Part shown: positions 51,253 to 59,630 of the stretch, one piece after another
Layout: each line of letters begins with the position of its first letter
Position numbering within the stretch: position 1 is the stretch's first letter
DNA from: Actinoplanes cyaneus
Lineage (GTDB): Bacteria > Actinomycetota > Actinomycetes > Mycobacteriales > Micromonosporaceae
Reading direction: 5' to 3'
NCBI RefSeq assembly: GCF_016862095.1
Contig: NZ_BOMH01000074.1
Span: forward strand, 1 to 64,000
Length of the DNA: 64,000 nucleotides
Made by a program: the position numbers and the translations under genes
Notes under the pieces: model-generated
Told to the model about the DNA's origin: nothing
The model's input: the letters and a program-made list of their open reading frames with translations, nothing else
The model's database searches: none

Positions 51253-53054
51253 CTGTTCCTCTCGTCGTCGATCGGCGCCGGGGTCAGGGCACGCGCCCGC
51301 AGCAGGGCCTCGTCGGCCTGCCGTACCCGTACGCGTACCGTGTCAAGCTCCTGCTGGGCCGCTGCCCGGCGGCGGGCGCGGCCGCCGGCGTCCTCGGCGG
51401 CGGCGGCGTCGATCTCGGCGATCTGCGCGTCGAGGTCCTTGAGGCGTCGTTCCGCGGCGTCGTCGAGGGCGAGTGACAGCGCGTACTGCAGGTCGGTGAA
51501 GCGGACCGACACCTCGTCGGCGAGGGCGGCGCGGGCTTCGGCGAGCACGTCGCGCAGCCAGGTGCGGGCGTGCTGGCGGTCGGTGTGCACGCGCCGGCGG
51601 TACAGCACGTAGCCGCCGGCGGCCAGGCCGAGGCCGAGGCCGGCGACCGGGACGAGCAGCCCGCCGGCGGCGCCGAGCACGGACAGGCCGAGGGCGGCGC
51701 CGCGCCCGGCCATGAAGGCGATGCCGCCGGCGGACAGGGCGATGAGCAGGTTGTCGCCGGAGCCGTCGCGGGGCGGGGTGGCGGCGAGGGCGTGCCGCAG
51801 GGTGGCGTTGACCTTGCCGAGGACGGTGTCGCGGTCGTCGTCGTCGAAGGCTTCGTCGAGGACGTGTGCGGCGACCTGGGTGAAGGTGGTCTCGAGTCGT
51901 TCGGACAGTTGCGCGGCGACGGCTTGCAGCTGGGTGTCGACGTGGTCGGGCAGGTGTGCCAGGTCGGGGCCGCGCATCTTGTCGATGCCGGTGGACAGGT
52001 CCTGCTGGAGTTCGGCGATGCGGCTGCGCAGCGCGCCGACGGTTTCGACGCGGGCGCGCTGGACCTCGGCGCCGAGCAGCAGTGACCATTGGCGGCTCTC
52101 GGTGCGTTTGCGGGCGGCCAGGGCGGCCCGGTCGGCGCGTAGTTGCGCCTGGCGGGCCGGGTCGGCGGTGGCGGTCTGCAGTTTCGCCTCGGCCTGGGTT
52201 TCGAGGCGGCCGAGTTCGCCGCGGGCGGCGCGCAGCACGTTGGCCAGTTGCAGTTGGTGGCCGCGGCCGGCGAGTTCGATCAGGGCGTGCTGCAGGCCGG
52301 GGATCTTGGAGGCGTCGGCGAGGGTGTCCTGGCGGGTGCCGCCGGCGGCCAGGGCCAGTTCGGCGAGGCGGGCGGAGACGGGGAACCAGGGGGCGGCGGC
52401 GAAGCGGGGTGCGTGGGCCTGCAGCAGGGCGCGGTTGTCGTCGGCGATGCGCCGCCACTGCGGAAACGCGTCGATCTTGGTGAGGGCGAAGACGACGGCG
52501 TCGACGCGTTCGGCGGCCTCGGCCAGGAAGCGCAGTTCGGGTTCGGACAGCGGTGCTGACGCGTCGGCGACGAACAGCAGGGCGGAGGCGCGGCGGACGG
52601 CGTCGAGGGCGACGGTGGCGTGGGCGGGGTCGAGGCCGCCGGCGCCGGGGGTGTCGAGCAGGGTGAGGTATTGCAGCAGCGGCGCGGGGTGGGTGACCTC
52701 GATGCGGCGGGCGCGGCGTTTACCGGCGGCCCAGTCGGTGAGGTCGTCGACGTCGACGGGTTCGCCGCCCTCGGGCAGCCAGGCCCGGGCGTGGTAGGTG
52801 TCGCCGGGCACGAAGCTCAGGTAGGTGGCGGTGGTGACGGCGGCGTCGACCGGGGACAGGCCGGGCACCCCGAGCAGGGCGTTGACCAGGGAGCTCTTGC
52901 CGCGTTTGGTTTCGCCGACGACGACCACGCCGGGCCGGGTGAGTTGGGTGCGGCGCAGCTGGGCCAGGTCGGCGGCGGCGTCCATGTCGACGGTGCGCAG
53001 GTAGGCGAGGGTGTCGCGGACGGCGGCGTCCATCAGCGGGGTCAGGTCGCGCAT
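51249..53054 (-). CDS. Dynamin-like GTPase (second; IniC/DynB-like)
   Basis: 601 residues. G1 VVVVGETKRGKSSLVNALLG, G3 LTLLDTPGAGG, G4 VFALTKIDA. A long helical stalk (LGRLETQAEAKLQTATADPARQAQLR) is followed by two adjacent hydrophobic segments (NLLIALSAGGIAFMAGRGAAL, GLLVPVAGLGLGLAAGGYVLY) that form a membrane paddle, then a helical end. Paired, fused or adjacent bacterial dynamins remodel membranes; in mycobacteria IniA/IniC act in envelope-stress vesicle formation. Overlaps the upstream GTPase gene by 13 bases. Confidence 0.88.
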   Translation of the reverse strand: MRDLTPLMDAAVRDTLAYLRTVDMDAAADLAQLRRTQLTRPGVVVVGETKRGKSSLVNALLGVPGLSPVDAAVTTATYLSFVPGDTYHARAWLPEGGEPVDVDDLTDWAAGKRRARRIEVTHPAPLLQYLTLLDTPGAGGLDPAHATVALDAVRRASALLFVADASAPLSEPELRFLAEAAERVDAVVFALTKIDAFPQWRRIADDNRALLQAHAPRFAAAPWFPVSARLAELALAAGGTRQDTLADASKIPGLQHALIELAGRGHQLQLANVLRAARGELGRLETQAEAKLQTATADPARQAQLRADRAALAARKRTESRQWSLLLGAEVQRARVETVGALRSRIAELQQDLSTGIDKMRGPDLAHLPDHVDTQLQAVAAQLSERLETTFTQVAAHVLDEAFDDDDRDTVLGKVNATLRHALAATPPRDGSGDNLLIALSAGGIAFMAGRGAALGLSVLGAAGGLLVPVAGLGLGLAAGGYVLYRRRVHTDRQHARTWLRDVLAEARAALADEVSVRFTDLQYALSLALDDAAERRLKDLDAQIAEIDAAAAEDAGGRARRRAAAQQELDTVRVRVRQADEALLRARALTPAPIDDERNR

Positions 53055-54532
53055 CGGGTCCGGACCTCCTGGGCGAGCAGTTGCAGGCCGCGGTGGGCGA
53101 TGTGGGCGATGCGGGCCTGGGCGGGGCCGGCGCCGTCGACGGCGTAGGCGCGCCAGCGGGCGGCGGCGGCGATCAGCTCTTTCTCCCCGGCGTCGGGCAG
53201 GTCGAGGATGTGGCGGGGGTCGTCGCTGGTGGCGAGGCGGATCAGTTCGCTCTCCCGGTCGGCGGGCAGCCGGACGGCGCCGGACGCGGCGCGTTGCGCG
53301 GCGTCGAGCAGGCGCAGCCGGTGGTAGGCGGGGTCGCGCAGGACGTCTTCGAGGGCGTCGCGGACGGTGGTGCGCAGCCGGGGGTCGGCGGTGTGCCCGG
53401 CGAGGCGTTCCAGGCGGGTCAGGGCCCAGCCGGCTTTGATGGCGTCGGCGCGCCAGCCGAACGAGCGGTCCAGGCTCTGCTGCAGCCGGGGCAGGCCGGA
53501 CGCGGTGAGCAGGCGCCGTTCGAGTTCGCCGGTGCCCAGGCGCGGGTCGGTGGTCAGCTGGGCGCAGGCGAAGCCGATGCCGTACAGGTCGAGGCGGCCC
53601 AGCAGCCGTTCGCGGCGTTCGGCGGGGACGGGGGCGGGCAGGGTGCGGAACAGGTCGACGGAGGCGAGCAGCAGTTGCAGGTCGTCGGCGGGCAGGGCGG
53701 CGAGCTGGGCGAGGGCGTCGCGGTCGGCGCGGGTGAGGCGTCCGGCGCCGGCGGTCTCGGCGAGCAGCCCGGCGAGGGGGACGACGTCGCCGACGGTGCG
53801 GGCGAGCAGCCCGGCCTGCTGGCGGGCCAGGGGCAGGGCGACCGGCCAGGGGTCGTCGGCGCCGCCGGTGAGGGTGTCGACCTTGGCCAGGACGCCGAGG
53901 GCGTTGATCGGGCCGGCGGCCAGGCGGGCGGACGCGTCGTGGAACGCGTCGAGGGCGTGGACGTCGTCGGCGCGCACGGCCTGGGTGAAGACGTAGACGA
54001 CGGCTTCGGCGGCGGCGACCTCGGCGGCGGAGTCGGCGTCGATGTGCTCGTCGAACGGGGCGTCGCCGACGACCTGGGCGGCGCGGTCGCTGGAGGCGGT
54101 GTCGGTCGACGACAGGCCGGGGGTGTCGACGACGGTCAGTGTCCGCAATCGGTCATTGGTGAGGGTGACGTCGACGTAGGCGATGCGGGTGGCGGGCACG
54201 CCGAGGCGGGCGGGGACCATGCCGTCGTCGTCGAGGGGCAGGCTGTGCCGCTGGTCGTCGCGGGTGACGACGTCGACGCGGTCGGCGGGGCCGTACCGGA
54301 ACCGGGTGACGACTCTAGTGCACTCCCCGGCCGCGGTCGGGGCGACACGCCTGCCGATGAGAGCGTTTACTAGTGTCGACTTTCCGGCTTTCAAGCGACC
54401 GGCGATAGCGACCCGTAACGGTTCGTGGAGACGGTTGCCGATCTGTCGTACCTGGCCACCAGCATCGGAGTCGAAATCCGTAACGATCTCGTGACACAGA
54501 GTAGCCAAACGTTGGCTGAGTGGTCCGGTCAC
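53042..54532 (-). CDS. Dynamin-like GTPase (first; IniA/DynA-like)
   Basis: 496 residues from GTG 54532. G1 RVAIAGRLKAGKSTLVNALIG, G2 Thr in GECTRVVTRF, G3 LTVVDTPGLSST, G4 GVLAKVDTL. Shorter stalk than its partner and no clear hydrophobic paddle, so it probably works as a hetero-oligomer with the second GTPase. First gene of the three-gene coupled operon; the 179-base gap to the divergent P-loop/LuxR regulator is the expected control region. Confidence 0.88.
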   Translation of the reverse strand: MTGPLSQRLATLCHEIVTDFDSDAGGQVRQIGNRLHEPLRVAIAGRLKAGKSTLVNALIGRRVAPTAAGECTRVVTRFRYGPADRVDVVTRDDQRHSLPLDDDGMVPARLGVPATRIAYVDVTLTNDRLRTLTVVDTPGLSSTDTASSDRAAQVVGDAPFDEHIDADSAAEVAAAEAVVYVFTQAVRADDVHALDAFHDASARLAAGPINALGVLAKVDTLTGGADDPWPVALPLARQQAGLLARTVGDVVPLAGLLAETAGAGRLTRADRDALAQLAALPADDLQLLLASVDLFRTLPAPVPAERRERLLGRLDLYGIGFACAQLTTDPRLGTGELERRLLTASGLPRLQQSLDRSFGWRADAIKAGWALTRLERLAGHTADPRLRTTVRDALEDVLRDPAYHRLRLLDAAQRAASGAVRLPADRESELIRLATSDDPRHILDLPDAGEKELIAAAARWRAYAVDGAGPAQARIAHIAHRGLQLLAQEVRTRCAT

Positions 54533-54711
54533 CGTGACTCGTCAGCGAAGCACACTGTCAGCGACAATGTGCGGAAGGCGGCAGTCGGCGTCACGCAACG
54601 GGGACCTTTCTCGCACGGGAAGCAGGTTCGGTTCTTCGTTCGCAGCACAGACTACGGATGCCGGTGCCGCCTGGGGGATCCCGTGTTCGTGCCAGAGAAG
54701 GAGGACCACTA
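54533..54711. promoter_or_regulatory. Divergent control region of dynamin operon and LuxR regulator
   Basis: 179 bases between GTG 54532 (minus) and GTG 54712 (plus), with higher A/T content than the genes on both sides. AAGGAGGACC just before 54712 is the regulator ribosome binding site. No perfect long palindrome was seen. Confidence 0.5.
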
Positions 54712-57219
54712 GTGGCGGACGAGCCTTACCTGGCCGCATCCTCCACTCTGCGTCACGGCCCGGCCCTCGTCGTGCTCACCGGCCCGCCCGGCTGCGGCCG
54801 CAGCACCCTGCTGCAGCGCATCGCCGCCGCGGTCCCCGGCCCCGTGCACGCCGGCGGCGGCCTGGCCATGCTCGCCGGAGTTCCCGCCCTGGCCCTGTCC
54901 CGGGCCGTGCGCGCCCGCCTGCCCGGCGACGACGTGCACCTGCTCGCCGAAGCGGTCCGCTCCCGGGTCCGCGGCGGGCTGCTCGTGCTCGACGACGTGC
55001 AGCACTGCGACCCGGCCACCGTCGCCGCGCTGCCGCACCTGGCCCGCACCTGCCGGGTCCTGGTCGCGCTGCGCACCCCGCACCGCATCCCCGACGAGAC
55101 GCACCAGGCGCTGCGCGAGGCCGCCACCGCGTGGCTGAGCGTGCCGGCGCTGACCGGTGACGAAGCCCTGGCCCTGGCCCGGCGCACCGCCGCCCGCCTC
55201 GACGACCCGGCGCTGACCGCGGTCGTCGCCCGGGCCGGCGGCAACCCCCTGGCGATCATCGCGCTGGCCCGGCAGGCAGCCGCCGGCAAGGCCCCGGCCG
55301 GTCAGGACGTCGACCAGCTGGCGTACGCGATCGCGACCGCCCTGGCCGACCTGCCCCGCCCCGCCCGGACCGCGCTGGCCGCGCTCGGGCTGCTCGGCCG
55401 GCCCGCCCCCGCCGGACTGCTCGGTCCCGGCGCCGCCGACCTGCAAGCCGCCGGCCTGGTCGACGCCGACCCCGGCGGGGCGCTGTCCCCGGTGTCGGCC
55501 TACGTCGCCGAGACCGCCGCGGGCCTGCTCGACCCGGGTGCCCGCGCCGAGATGCACCAGCGCCTGGCACAGCTGACGCCGCCCGCCGAAGCAGCCCGGC
55601 ACCTGGCCGCCGCCGGCGACGACGCCGGGGCGTACCGGCAGGCCCTGCTCGCCGCCGACCAGGCCGGCGGCGGCGAACGCGCGGCGCTGCTGCTGTTCGC
55701 CTGCGGCCTGAACACCCCCGTCGACCTGCGGGTCCGCCTGGCCGCCGCGGACGCGCTGCTGGTCGCCGGGCGTGCCCGCGACGCCGCGGCGGTGCTCGCC
55801 GCCGCCGGGGCCCGGCCGACCGGCGCCGCCGCACCCCTGGCCCTGGAGGTCGCCGTGCTGCACGGCGAGGCGCTGCTGCAGGCCGGCGACCCGGACGCCG
55901 CGGTCCGCGCCGTGCGGGGCGTGCCGGACGCCGCCGCGGCCGCGGTCGTCGCCGCCCGCGACCGGGTGCTGCTGCTGTCCGCCCTGGACACCGCGCCGAT
56001 GTCGGCCCTCGACCTGGCCGACAAGGTCGCCGCCCGGCACCCGCAACCGCTGCCCGGGGTCGCCGCGGCGATCGCGGCCGTGCGCGCCGCACACCGCGTG
56101 CCCGGCTGGGACACCGACCTGGCCGCGGCCGCCGACCCGGCCGGTGATCCGCTGATCAGCCGGTGGAGCGCGTGGCTGCTGGTCGAGCATCTGGCCGCCG
56201 ACGGGCGCCTCGCCGAGTCCGCCGCCGCCGCGCGCCGCGCCGCCGACGCCGCCGGGCAGGCCCTCGCCTACGGCTGGCAGACCCGGTTCCTGGCCGCCGC
56301 CGACTGGGCCCTGGCCCTGCACGGGCCCAGCGCCGGCACCGACACCGTCGTCCGGCAGGCCGCGAACCTGACCGACCTGGCCCTGCCGGAGCAGGCCCGG
56401 GCGTACGCGACCGCGGCCACCGCCCTGATCGAGGCCGACACCGGGCTGCTCGCCGCGGCCCGCGCCCGGCTCAAGGACGTGCCCCGGCACCCGGCCGCCG
56501 ACTGGGTCGCCCGGGAAGCCGCCTGGCTCGACGGGCAACCCGAACGCGGGGAGACCGGCGACGCCGGTGACGGCCTGCTCGCCGGGCTGCACGCGATCAC
56601 CGCCCGGTGGGCGGCACACGACCTCGGCGTCCGGGACAACGCGCCGATCCCGACCGGGCTGCCCGGCCCGGCCCGGCGCACCCTGACCGCCTGGGCCGTC
56701 GGCAACGGCTTCGGCGCCGCCGCCGACAGCTGGGAACCGGTCGCGTTGCGCGAACAGATCCGCTGCCTGATCGCCGCCGGGCTGACCGACCCCGGCCGCG
56801 ACCGGGCCGTCGCCGCGCTGCAGCGGGCCGAAGAGCTCGCCGACGCGGCCGGGCTGACCGTGCTGGCCGGCCGGGCCCGGCGCGGCCTGCGCGGGCACGG
56901 CATCCACCGCGACGTGCGCGGGCGCCGCTCCCAGGGCGGGCTCACCCAGCGCGAACAGGACGTGCTGCGCCTGGTCGCTGCCGGCGAGCCGACCCGCCGC
57001 ATCGCCGGGCAACTGGGGATCTCCACCGAGACCGTGGACACCCACATCCGGGCGAGCATGCGCAAACTGGGTGCCCGCACCCGCACCGAGGCTGCCGCGC
57101 TCGCGTTCGCGAACCGGCCCGACACCGGCGACACCCCCGTCGCTGCCCGACCCGGCGTCAGCGACAACAGCTTCGCCACCCGGTCCGACACCAGCGACAA
57201 CAGCGAGGATGGCCGGTGA
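54712..57219 (+). CDS. Large P-loop ATPase/LuxR-type regulator (IniR/LAL-like)
   Basis: 835 residues from GTG 54712, GGAGG 8 bases upstream. Walker A LTGPPGCGRSTLLQ (about 20-33), Walker B RGGLLVLDDVQHC (about 84-96), a STAND-type ATPase core with GGNPLAIIALARQ, a long TPR-like helical region, and a C-terminal LuxR HTH (LTQREQDVLRLVAAGEPTRR with TVDTHIRASMRKL, about 742-800). It is divergent from the dynamin operon. In Mycobacterium tuberculosis IniR, a regulator of this domain layout encoded beside iniBAC, activates that operon, and a parallel role is inferred. Confidence 0.85.
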   Translation: MADEPYLAASSTLRHGPALVVLTGPPGCGRSTLLQRIAAAVPGPVHAGGGLAMLAGVPALALSRAVRARLPGDDVHLLAEAVRSRVRGGLLVLDDVQHCDPATVAALPHLARTCRVLVALRTPHRIPDETHQALREAATAWLSVPALTGDEALALARRTAARLDDPALTAVVARAGGNPLAIIALARQAAAGKAPAGQDVDQLAYAIATALADLPRPARTALAALGLLGRPAPAGLLGPGAADLQAAGLVDADPGGALSPVSAYVAETAAGLLDPGARAEMHQRLAQLTPPAEAARHLAAAGDDAGAYRQALLAADQAGGGERAALLLFACGLNTPVDLRVRLAAADALLVAGRARDAAAVLAAAGARPTGAAAPLALEVAVLHGEALLQAGDPDAAVRAVRGVPDAAAAAVVAARDRVLLLSALDTAPMSALDLADKVAARHPQPLPGVAAAIAAVRAAHRVPGWDTDLAAAADPAGDPLISRWSAWLLVEHLAADGRLAESAAAARRAADAAGQALAYGWQTRFLAAADWALALHGPSAGTDTVVRQAANLTDLALPEQARAYATAATALIEADTGLLAAARARLKDVPRHPAADWVAREAAWLDGQPERGETGDAGDGLLAGLHAITARWAAHDLGVRDNAPIPTGLPGPARRTLTAWAVGNGFGAAADSWEPVALREQIRCLIAAGLTDPGRDRAVAALQRAEELADAAGLTVLAGRARRGLRGHGIHRDVRGRRSQGGLTQREQDVLRLVAAGEPTRRIAGQLGISTETVDTHIRASMRKLGARTRTEAAALAFANRPDTGDTPVAARPGVSDNSFATRSDTSDNSEDGR

Positions 57220-57743
57220 ACCCACAACCCGACACACCACGCCACGTAGTTGCCACTGCCGCCGACGCCGAGACCGTCCTGCGCCGCCTCGCCCGTGACG
57301 GCTGGACGGCCCGGCCCGGATTCGCCCTGCCCGACCCCGCCTGGGACGTCGCCGCCGCCCACATCGTGCTGCACGGGCGCATCGGCGACGACGACACCGA
57401 CACGGCGCGCCTGGCCGTGCTCGCCGCCGCCCGCGGCGCCGGCGTCGTCGCCGTCTGCGACACCGAGTCACCCGCCGGGCGTGCCCTCGTCGACGACCTG
57501 GGCCGCATCGGGCAGGTGCACCGCGGCGCCGACGGCGCCGACCCGGTCGCGCACCTCATCCCCGAGCAGCGGGCCCTGCTGGACCGCCTCGCGGCCGGTG
57601 ACACGATCGCGGCGGCTGCCGCCGCGGAATTCCTGTCCCTGCGTACGGCGAACCGGCGCATCGCCGAGGCGCGGGCGCTGTTCGGCGTGCGGACCACCCG
57701 CGAAGCGGTCCTGGCGTACCTGCGTCAGCGCCAGCCCGACTAG
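57216..57743 (+). CDS. HTH protein coupled to the LuxR regulator
   Basis: 175 residues. GTG overlaps the preceding stop (GTGA) with GCGAGGA upstream. N-terminal half is a degenerate receiver-like fold (VVATAADAETVLRRLARDGW, then HIVLHGRIGDDD, then GVVAVCDTES) without a clear phospho-Asp. The C-terminal segment EQRALLDRLAAGDTIAAAAAAEF with LSLRTANRRIAEARALFGV is a LuxR-like HTH. Probably a second regulator acting with its neighbour. Confidence 0.7.
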   Translation: MNPQPDTPRHVVATAADAETVLRRLARDGWTARPGFALPDPAWDVAAAHIVLHGRIGDDDTDTARLAVLAAARGAGVVAVCDTESPAGRALVDDLGRIGQVHRGADGADPVAHLIPEQRALLDRLAAGDTIAAAAAAEFLSLRTANRRIAEARALFGVRTTREAVLAYLRQRQPD

Positions 57744-57832
57744 GCGGTGTTCCGTGGTGCGGCCGGGCGCTTCGCACTCGGCCGGGCGTGAGACCCCGGT
57801 AGCCACGGTGCGGGCCGGCCGGGGGTAGCGGG

Positions 57833-58420
57833 TCAGGAGACGCCGGTCAGGTGCGGGTACAACTCCCGCAGGTACTGCTGCTGGCGGGGGAACAACGCGG
57901 CCAGGGCGTCGAGGCGGCACGGCAGCCGCGCGCCGGTCAGCGGCGGGTCGCTGAGCCGGACCGGTTCACCGGTGTCGTAGTAGCCGTCGTTCTCCTCACC
58001 GGCCAGCTCGCGCAGTGCCCGCTGCGGCGCCCACCGGAAACGCTCGGTCAGCAGCACACCGATGTCGACCCGGCCCGCCGCGACACCCCGCACCGCCGGA
58101 TGCCCGGCCAGGACGTCCGGGTCCTGCAGGACCCGCTCGTACCAGTCGCGGCCCAGCCCGATCAGGCCGGCGCTGAAGTCGCCGAGCGAGTCGTCGCCGC
58201 ACCCGTGGTGGATCAGGAACGCGGCCATGAACAGGTCGTCGCGGTGCACCCGCTGCCGCAACGCCCGGAAGTAGTCCCCGAACCGGGCGACCTGTGCCGG
58301 CGGCAGTCGCACGAGCTGAGCGACCAGGGCCGACTCCAAGCGTACGTCCAGGTTGTCCCAGACCGGGCCGGCCTCGCCCCGGGCCGCCTCGATGATCTCC
58401 CAGCAGTGGTGCTCGTCCAT
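57833..58420 (-). CDS. DUF4240-like protein
   Basis: 195 residues from ATG 58420. HHCWEIIEAARGEAGPVWDNLD at the N-terminus, RDDLFMAAFLIHHGCGDDSLGDFSAGLIGLGRDWYERVLQDPDVLAG in the middle and the acidic ENDGYYDTGEP segment match the DUF4240 pattern of actinobacterial cytosolic proteins of unknown function. Converges on the HTH gene. The gap upstream contains hairpin copy 8. Confidence 0.7.
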   Translation of the reverse strand: MDEHHCWEIIEAARGEAGPVWDNLDVRLESALVAQLVRLPPAQVARFGDYFRALRQRVHRDDLFMAAFLIHHGCGDDSLGDFSAGLIGLGRDWYERVLQDPDVLAGHPAVRGVAAGRVDIGVLLTERFRWAPQRALRELAGEENDGYYDTGEPVRLSDPPLTGARLPCRLDALAALFPRQQQYLRELYPHLTGVS

Positions 58421-58534
58421 CACGCGCCCTCCCGGTCGCCGGCCGTGTGCCTGGCCCTGCAGATCGGAACGGCGGCGGCCGCGTTGAGGAAATCGCCGTC
58501 CCACTCTCCGGCGCGGTGACCACGCCCAGGGCTG

Positions 58535-58577
58535 GTTCTGACCGTGGTTGCCAGGCGCCGGCAACCACGGTCAGAAC
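58535..58577. repeat. Dispersed GGCTGG hairpin, copy 8
   Basis: GTTCTGACCGTGGTTGCC pairs perfectly over 18 bp with GGCAACCACGGTCAGAAC around a 7-base loop (AGGCGCC), preceded by the family-typical GGGCTG. It lies in the 299-base gap 58421-58719, which has no supported gene. Confidence 0.88.
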
Positions 58578-58719
58578 AGTGCTCGCCGCCGCGAACGGTC
58601 AGCAGGCTCTTCCCGGCCTGAGGTAGAGCCAGCTATACCGTGCGGGTAGTGCAGCCTCACCCGGTGGTGCTAGCTCGTGGGCCATCGCGCTCGGGGCGGC
58701 TCTTTTCTACCGTCGTCCC

Positions 58720-59592
58720 ATGCGATTTCGATCGATCACGACAACTGGTGCCGCCGCACCACCACCAGGTTCCGACCGCGAAACTGTTCGACTGCCTTCG
58801 AGGTCCGTGATCGGGTTGCTGCTGGCGGCCGGCGCAGCTTTGGTGGCAGCATTCGTGGTCGCCCCCGCCGCGCTCCTGAGGCCGACCTTCGGGGCTTACG
58901 ACAGTGACGCGGCACTGCAGGACGCCGTCGGGCGTGCTCTCGTCGAGTATTGGCGAAGCGGAACCCCGGAGTTCCCCGCCGGCCTGACGACGCTGGTCGA
59001 CTACTGGTTCCAATGGCATGCGATCAAGGTGGCGATCAGCGCGTTGTCGGTCGTTGTCCTCGCCCTGCTCACCACCGCGCTGTGGCGCAGATACCTGCGA
59101 GTCCGCCCCTGGTACGCGGCGGCTGCCACCGCCGCCACGGTGGGGACGGTTCTCGCCGTGGGAGTGCTCATGGTGAACATCCAGGCGACGGCCGTACCGC
59201 TGGTCGCGTTGCTGCCGCTGCTACCCGGTAGAACCGCCGACGGAAGACTCGCACAGGTGGTGAGTGAGATGCGCGAAGGGCTGGCGGCATCGGCCGGCCC
59301 GCACACCGGTTCCCCCGTGCTGCCGGTACTTCTCGGCGAGGTCGAGCGCTACCACTGGGTCATGGTGGCGATCGCCGCCACGCTGATGGTGGCAACCGGC
59401 CTGGCGAGCGTCCATCTCTGGAAGCGGCGTATCGTCGGCGACCCGAGCGCCACCCGCGTCAGATTCATGCACAGCACACTCGGTGTCATCACGGCTCTGA
59501 CCGCATGCCTGCTGCTGCTCATGACAGCGGCCGGTGCACTCTCGGCGCTCGAACCCGCCACCGCGCTGCTCGGCGTCCTCGGTGCGGGCTGA
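58720..59592 (+). CDS. Multi-pass membrane protein next to a two-component system
   Basis: 290 residues, about five helices (residues 28-50, 95-120, 130-155, 200-225, 250-275) and a periplasmic-type loop after helix 1 (RPTFGAYDSDAALQDAVGRALVEYWRSG). Not recognised. Only 38 bases from the sensor kinase gene on the same strand, so it may be co-expressed and could be an accessory sensor or the output of that system. Confidence 0.65.
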   Translation: MRFRSITTTGAAAPPPGSDRETVRLPSRSVIGLLLAAGAALVAAFVVAPAALLRPTFGAYDSDAALQDAVGRALVEYWRSGTPEFPAGLTTLVDYWFQWHAIKVAISALSVVVLALLTTALWRRYLRVRPWYAAAATAATVGTVLAVGVLMVNIQATAVPLVALLPLLPGRTADGRLAQVVSEMREGLAASAGPHTGSPVLPVLLGEVERYHWVMVAIAATLMVATGLASVHLWKRRIVGDPSATRVRFMHSTLGVITALTACLLLLMTAAGALSALEPATALLGVLGAG

Positions 59593-59630
59593 CACCGTTG
59601 CTCCCGTTGCCGGGTCGTAGGGTCGTGACC

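Noticed and set aside
54709..57471. Very long open frame on the minus strand opposite the P-loop/LuxR regulator
   Set aside because: Gly/Gln/Arg-biased translation with no domain, fully antisense to a gene with Walker motifs and HTH; a GC-rich shadow frame.
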